DNA from: Gammaproteobacteria bacterium
Lineage (GTDB): Bacteria; Pseudomonadota; Gammaproteobacteria; VBWC01
Assembly: GCA_006218035.1 (NCBI GenBank)
Contig: VBWC01000008.1
Location: forward strand, 44,323-108,322
Reading direction: 5' to 3'
DNA: 64,000 bases
The translations under genes were made by a program, and so were the position numbers. Each line of letters starts with the position of its first letter. Position 1 is the stretch's first letter. A model generated the notes under the pieces. It was given only the letters and a program-made list of their open reading frames with translations, did not search any database and was not told the origin of the DNA. This document shows, one piece after another, positions 60,765 to 64,000 of this stretch.

Positions 60765-60886
60765 CTCATCTCCTCCTGTTGAAAACCCTGATGCTCCGCA
60801 CCGCGACGTAACTACCACCTGGCGCAAGCAATGCCGCGTGCGGCCGAACCGCGCGGCCCGGCTGGTCAGGCATAAATCCGTTACCG

Positions 60887-61036
60887 CTACAGGACTCGTC
60901 GACCCTGAATGAGACGAATCAAAATCACCACGATAGCGATAACCAAAAGAATGTGAATGAATCCGCCCATCGTGTACGAGGAAACCAACCCCAGCACCCA
61001 GAGAGCGACCAGAACGATTGCGATAGTTTCAAGCAT
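60887..61036 (-). CDS. Small membrane protein, lmo0937-family-like (49 aa)
   Basis: Manual translation: MLETIAIVLVALWVLGLVSSYTMGGFIHILLVIAIVVILIRLIQGRRVL; below ORF-track length cutoff. Confidence 0.8.
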   Translation of the reverse strand: MLETIAIVLVALWVLGLVSSYTMGGFIHILLVIAIVVILIRLIQGRRVL

Positions 61037-61038
61037 GG

Positions 61039-61656
61039 CTATTTCCCTCTTGTCGTAAGTCTGTGGCGATCGATCATGTACTTGGAACTGGCATCACCGG
61101 TTGCTTCTATATTCTGCCTGCCAGGCAAGCCTTGCAACAGGTCCGCCAACTCGTCGGCATGTTGCTCTTCTACGGCCAGTATTCCTTCCAGCATCCGGCC
61201 TGTCGTGGAGTCGTGTTCGCCCAGGTACTGAATAATGTCACGATAGCTGTCGATCGCGATGCGTTCCGCCACCAGATCCTCTTTGATCATATCGATCAGC
61301 GAATCACCCGCCACGTATTCCGCGTGGCTGCGGCTTACCAGACTCTCAGGTGAAAAATCGGGTTCGCCGCCCAACTGTACGATACGTTCTGCGATCTGGT
61401 CGGCATGGCCCTGTTCCTCGTTGGAATGCACCAGGAACTCATCGGCAATGCTTTTGGACTGCAACCCTTTCGCCATGAAGTAATGGCGCCGATAGCGCAG
61501 GACACACACAAGTTCAGTGGCGAGCGCGCCATCAAGCAGTGTCAGCACCGTCGCCCGGTCAGCACCATAACCGGCTGTTACGGCGCCGTCCTCGATATGC
61601 TGTCGAGCCTGCTTGCGTAAGGTCTGGACGTCGGTCAGGACAGATTTCCTGGTCAT
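61039..61656 (-). CDS. Ferritin-like / bacterioferritin-related protein
   Basis: LLDGALATELVCVLRYRRHYFMAKGLQSKSIADEFLVHSNEEQGHADQIAERIVQLGGEPDF; EEQHADELADLL. Confidence 0.85.
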   Translation of the reverse strand: MTRKSVLTDVQTLRKQARQHIEDGAVTAGYGADRATVLTLLDGALATELVCVLRYRRHYFMAKGLQSKSIADEFLVHSNEEQGHADQIAERIVQLGGEPDFSPESLVSRSHAEYVAGDSLIDMIKEDLVAERIAIDSYRDIIQYLGEHDSTTGRMLEGILAVEEQHADELADLLQGLPGRQNIEATGDASSKYMIDRHRLTTRGK

Positions 61657-61851
61657 AGCGGTTTCCTCTCTCTTTTAATTCAAAACATTCACTGCGGGTA
61701 CACGGACAAGATATGAGTGCGAGTTTCGCCGCATCCGGCGAGGCCCCGTTCATTTACACATCTCGCGATCACTCACCCTCCAACAGACCCTGCACCCGCC
61801 GCCAAACCTTATATCCGGCAACCGCGCGCTCGTCGCCTGACTATCCGCCGC

Positions 61852-62163
61852 TCATTTTCGCAGGATGTCGTCCTTGACGGATTTTACGCCCTTGACGCTG
61901 CGCGCAATGTCCACCGCCTTGCGCTTGTCCTCCGCATCGTGCACAAAGCCACTCAATTGAACCACGCCCTTGAAGGTTTCAACATTGATCTCCGCCGATT
62001 TTAACGAAGGTTCACCGATAATTGCCGCTTTCACTTTTGTGGTAATGACGGTGTCATCAACAAATTCGCCTGTCCCTTCGTGCTTCGCCGATGAAGCACA
62101 ACCCAGGGCGGATACCAGCATAACGGCGAGGAATAACACGGTCATGTATTTCAGATTTTTCAT
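61852..62163 (-). CDS. BON-domain lipoprotein
   Basis: Lipobox VSALGCASS; DDTVITTKVKAAIIGEPSLKSAEINVETFKGVVQLSGFVHDAEDKRKAVDIARSVKGVKSVKDDI. Confidence 0.9.
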   Translation of the reverse strand: MKNLKYMTVLFLAVMLVSALGCASSAKHEGTGEFVDDTVITTKVKAAIIGEPSLKSAEINVETFKGVVQLSGFVHDAEDKRKAVDIARSVKGVKSVKDDILRK

Positions 62164-62282
62164 GGCTATACTCTCCAGATGACAATGAAACAAAGCTTCT
62201 AATATTCACTCGATTTTATAAGGGGCCACTCCTGCCGCCGATGCCGCCGATGATTCGATGTCAGAATAGCCAATCAATTCCT

Positions 62283-62438
62283 TTATAATCTTCCTGTAAG
62301 CAGAAGCACGATCACGATTATCAATACCAGCCCTAGCGTTCCACTCGGCGCGTAACCCCATCCCCTGCTGTGGGGCCACGCGGGGATTGCGCCAGCCAGC
62401 ATCAGTATCAGAATGACCAACAACACCGTTCCCAACAT
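62283..62438 (-). CDS. Small membrane protein, DUF3309-like (51 aa)
   Basis: Manual translation: MLGTVLLVILILMLAGAIPAWPHSRGWGYAPSGTLGLVLIIVIVLLLTGRL; below ORF-track cutoff. Confidence 0.85.
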   Translation of the reverse strand: MLGTVLLVILILMLAGAIPAWPHSRGWGYAPSGTLGLVLIIVIVLLLTGRL

Positions 62439-62530
62439 CCTGTTCCTCCTAATGACGCAATCTGAAATTCACATCTGTTTTCGTTCGATTACCATTGCCT
62501 TGTGAGGCACAATCCTGTTTTCCCAACCTC

Positions 62531-63448
62531 TCAACGCGCCACAATCTCGCTATCTTTATCAACAATCACAATTATTACGCGCCTGTTCTGTTGCCGCCCG
62601 GCCGGAGTCTCGTTGTTGCCAACAGGATTCGCCTCGCCATAACCACGGGCGCTTACTCGGAGGCCGCTGACGCCCATGCGCATCAAGGCATCGCGCACGG
62701 CATTGGCACGACGATGAGAAAGATCCCGGTTGTAGCGACTACTGCCCGTACTGTCCGTGAACCCCTCTATCAACAGCTTGCGTTCCGGGTATGTTCTGGA
62801 ATACTCGGCAAGTTTCTGCACGCTGTCGATACCTTCCACGCTAAGCTCGTCCTTGTTGGTATCGAACGACAAGTCGCCAAGAGTGATCACGATGCGGCGC
62901 TCTGTTGCCCGGACATTCGAGTTGTCAAGTTCTGCCTCTATCTGGCCGACCCTGGATTCGACGGCAGCCAACTCCGGGGCTTCCTGATTTGTGTTTTCCT
63001 GCGTGATCACCATCGGCTGCATGGCCAGCAGTCGGGAGCGACGATCAACCGAATCGCGGCCAGCGCGCATGCTCTGGGCTTCGATGTTCCTGTCCGACCA
63101 CTGCTGCGCCCGGGCTAATCCGGTCTTTGTTTCAGCAAGCGTGGCGTCACGCTGTGCTTGTTCCGCCAATCGACCGGCAAGCACGTAATCATTTGCAGTC
63201 ATTGCCCGCTCGGCGCCTTCCATGTTCTCCACTGCGGCCTTGAGTTCCAGCTGTGCATACTCTTCGCCGCCGTTTCTGACTGCGCTCGTTATCGCCGCCC
63301 TGGACACTGCGAGCTGTTCCGTAGGGGCTGGCGTACTTGCACATCCAGAGGCCAATATCGCATTAACAGCGATAATGACTGACACGCTGAACCAGTTCAT
63401 CATATGATTCGATCCGAGGCTAGTTGGTATCTTCATGATCATCTCCAT
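62531..63448 (-). CDS. OmpA-family lipoprotein with DUF4398-like N-terminal region
   Basis: Lipobox AILASGCAS; helical ALKAAVENMEGAERAMTANDYVLAGRLAEQAQRDATLAE; OmpA YPERKLLIEGFTDSTGSSRYNRDLSHRRANAVRDALMRMGVSGLRVSARGYGEANPVGNNETPAGRQQNRRVII. Confidence 0.92.
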   Translation of the reverse strand: MEMIMKIPTSLGSNHMMNWFSVSVIIAVNAILASGCASTPAPTEQLAVSRAAITSAVRNGGEEYAQLELKAAVENMEGAERAMTANDYVLAGRLAEQAQRDATLAETKTGLARAQQWSDRNIEAQSMRAGRDSVDRRSRLLAMQPMVITQENTNQEAPELAAVESRVGQIEAELDNSNVRATERRIVITLGDLSFDTNKDELSVEGIDSVQKLAEYSRTYPERKLLIEGFTDSTGSSRYNRDLSHRRANAVRDALMRMGVSGLRVSARGYGEANPVGNNETPAGRQQNRRVIIVIVDKDSEIVAR

Positions 63449-63944
63449 ACATCAACGCGAAATATCGAATAATCGCCAGCAACGTATCGCCAACAATACC
63501 AAGGCCGCTGGCTGCGCCGTCCCTGACCCGATCGATACGCGTTTTTCGGGTTTGATTGGTTTCATGTGATCCACATCAGCGATTACCGGGATTGAATACG
63601 CTGCTTAGGCATACGGTTTCCCTGCGGTAGAGGCGGCCTCCCATGACTATCATCATGAGATCGCTGCGACAGAAAACCATGATGCGCAGCGGGTGTTCGT
63701 ACACAACTCTGAAACTATGGGGGCAGCATAGTCTCGATACTGATCGCGGTCGGTGCGGTGACACACATTAGACGACAGCTTCCTGGTCGTCGGAGTAACA
63801 ATCCTAAGGCGACCGGACTAGCGTCAACCGCACCGTACCCCTGAATCAGGGCCGCGGCAGATATTTGAGTGAACATCCGATCAGGCTGCGCGCCATTAGC
63901 AGGCTGTTGAGAAACAGCCTGCGTGCGGTGCATGGATGCATTGC

Positions 63945-63980
63945 CATTTTTCAAACAGGTTTTCAACTGTTTGAAAAATG
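63945..63980. repeat. 13-bp perfect inverted repeat (catttttcaaaca / tgtttgaaaaatg)
   Basis: Arms 63945-63957 and 63968-63980, 10-nt loop; preceded by aggctgtt-gaga-aacagcct hairpin at 63901-63920. Confidence 0.8.
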
Positions 63981-64000
63981 AAGCAAAGCAAAAATCACAT

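Overview
Apparently chromosomal, high-GC proteobacterial window (probably Gammaproteobacteria, inferred from gene content and synteny). It is densely coding and mostly readable. Housekeeping blocks: glnE; yejABEF-type peptide ABC transporter; fabI; ppiD - tRNA-Asp/Val - hupB - lon - clpX - clpP - tig; a tRNA cluster (Leu, Lys, His, Arg, Pro); aroC; hemN; prmB; ettA. Accessory or energy-metabolism blocks: (i) a nitrosative-stress/denitrification locus at 4.1-8.2 kb matching the ncgABC-nirK operon plus divergent nsrR described in ammonia oxidisers, with a visible NsrR-like operator and a strong terminator; (ii) a candidate trans-envelope electron conduit at 39.1-49.2 kb: periplasmic Sel1/ankyrin protein, membrane-anchored 2x[4Fe-4S]/FAD oxidoreductase, b-type-cytochrome-like membrane protein, a 21-heme and a 19(+1)-heme c-type cytochrome, a small exported protein and a TPR/beta-barrel outer-membrane protein; (iii) a glycolate oxidase locus (glcD, glcE, glcF, alanine-glyoxylate aminotransferase) that block (ii) splits apart; (iv) a repeat-rich segment with a RAYT transposase remnant, followed by a BON/ferritin-like/OmpA envelope-stress cluster at 57.7-63.5 kb. 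The tRNA-Arg(TCT) copy looks 5'-damaged. All functional assignments come from reading the supplied translations; no database search was run.
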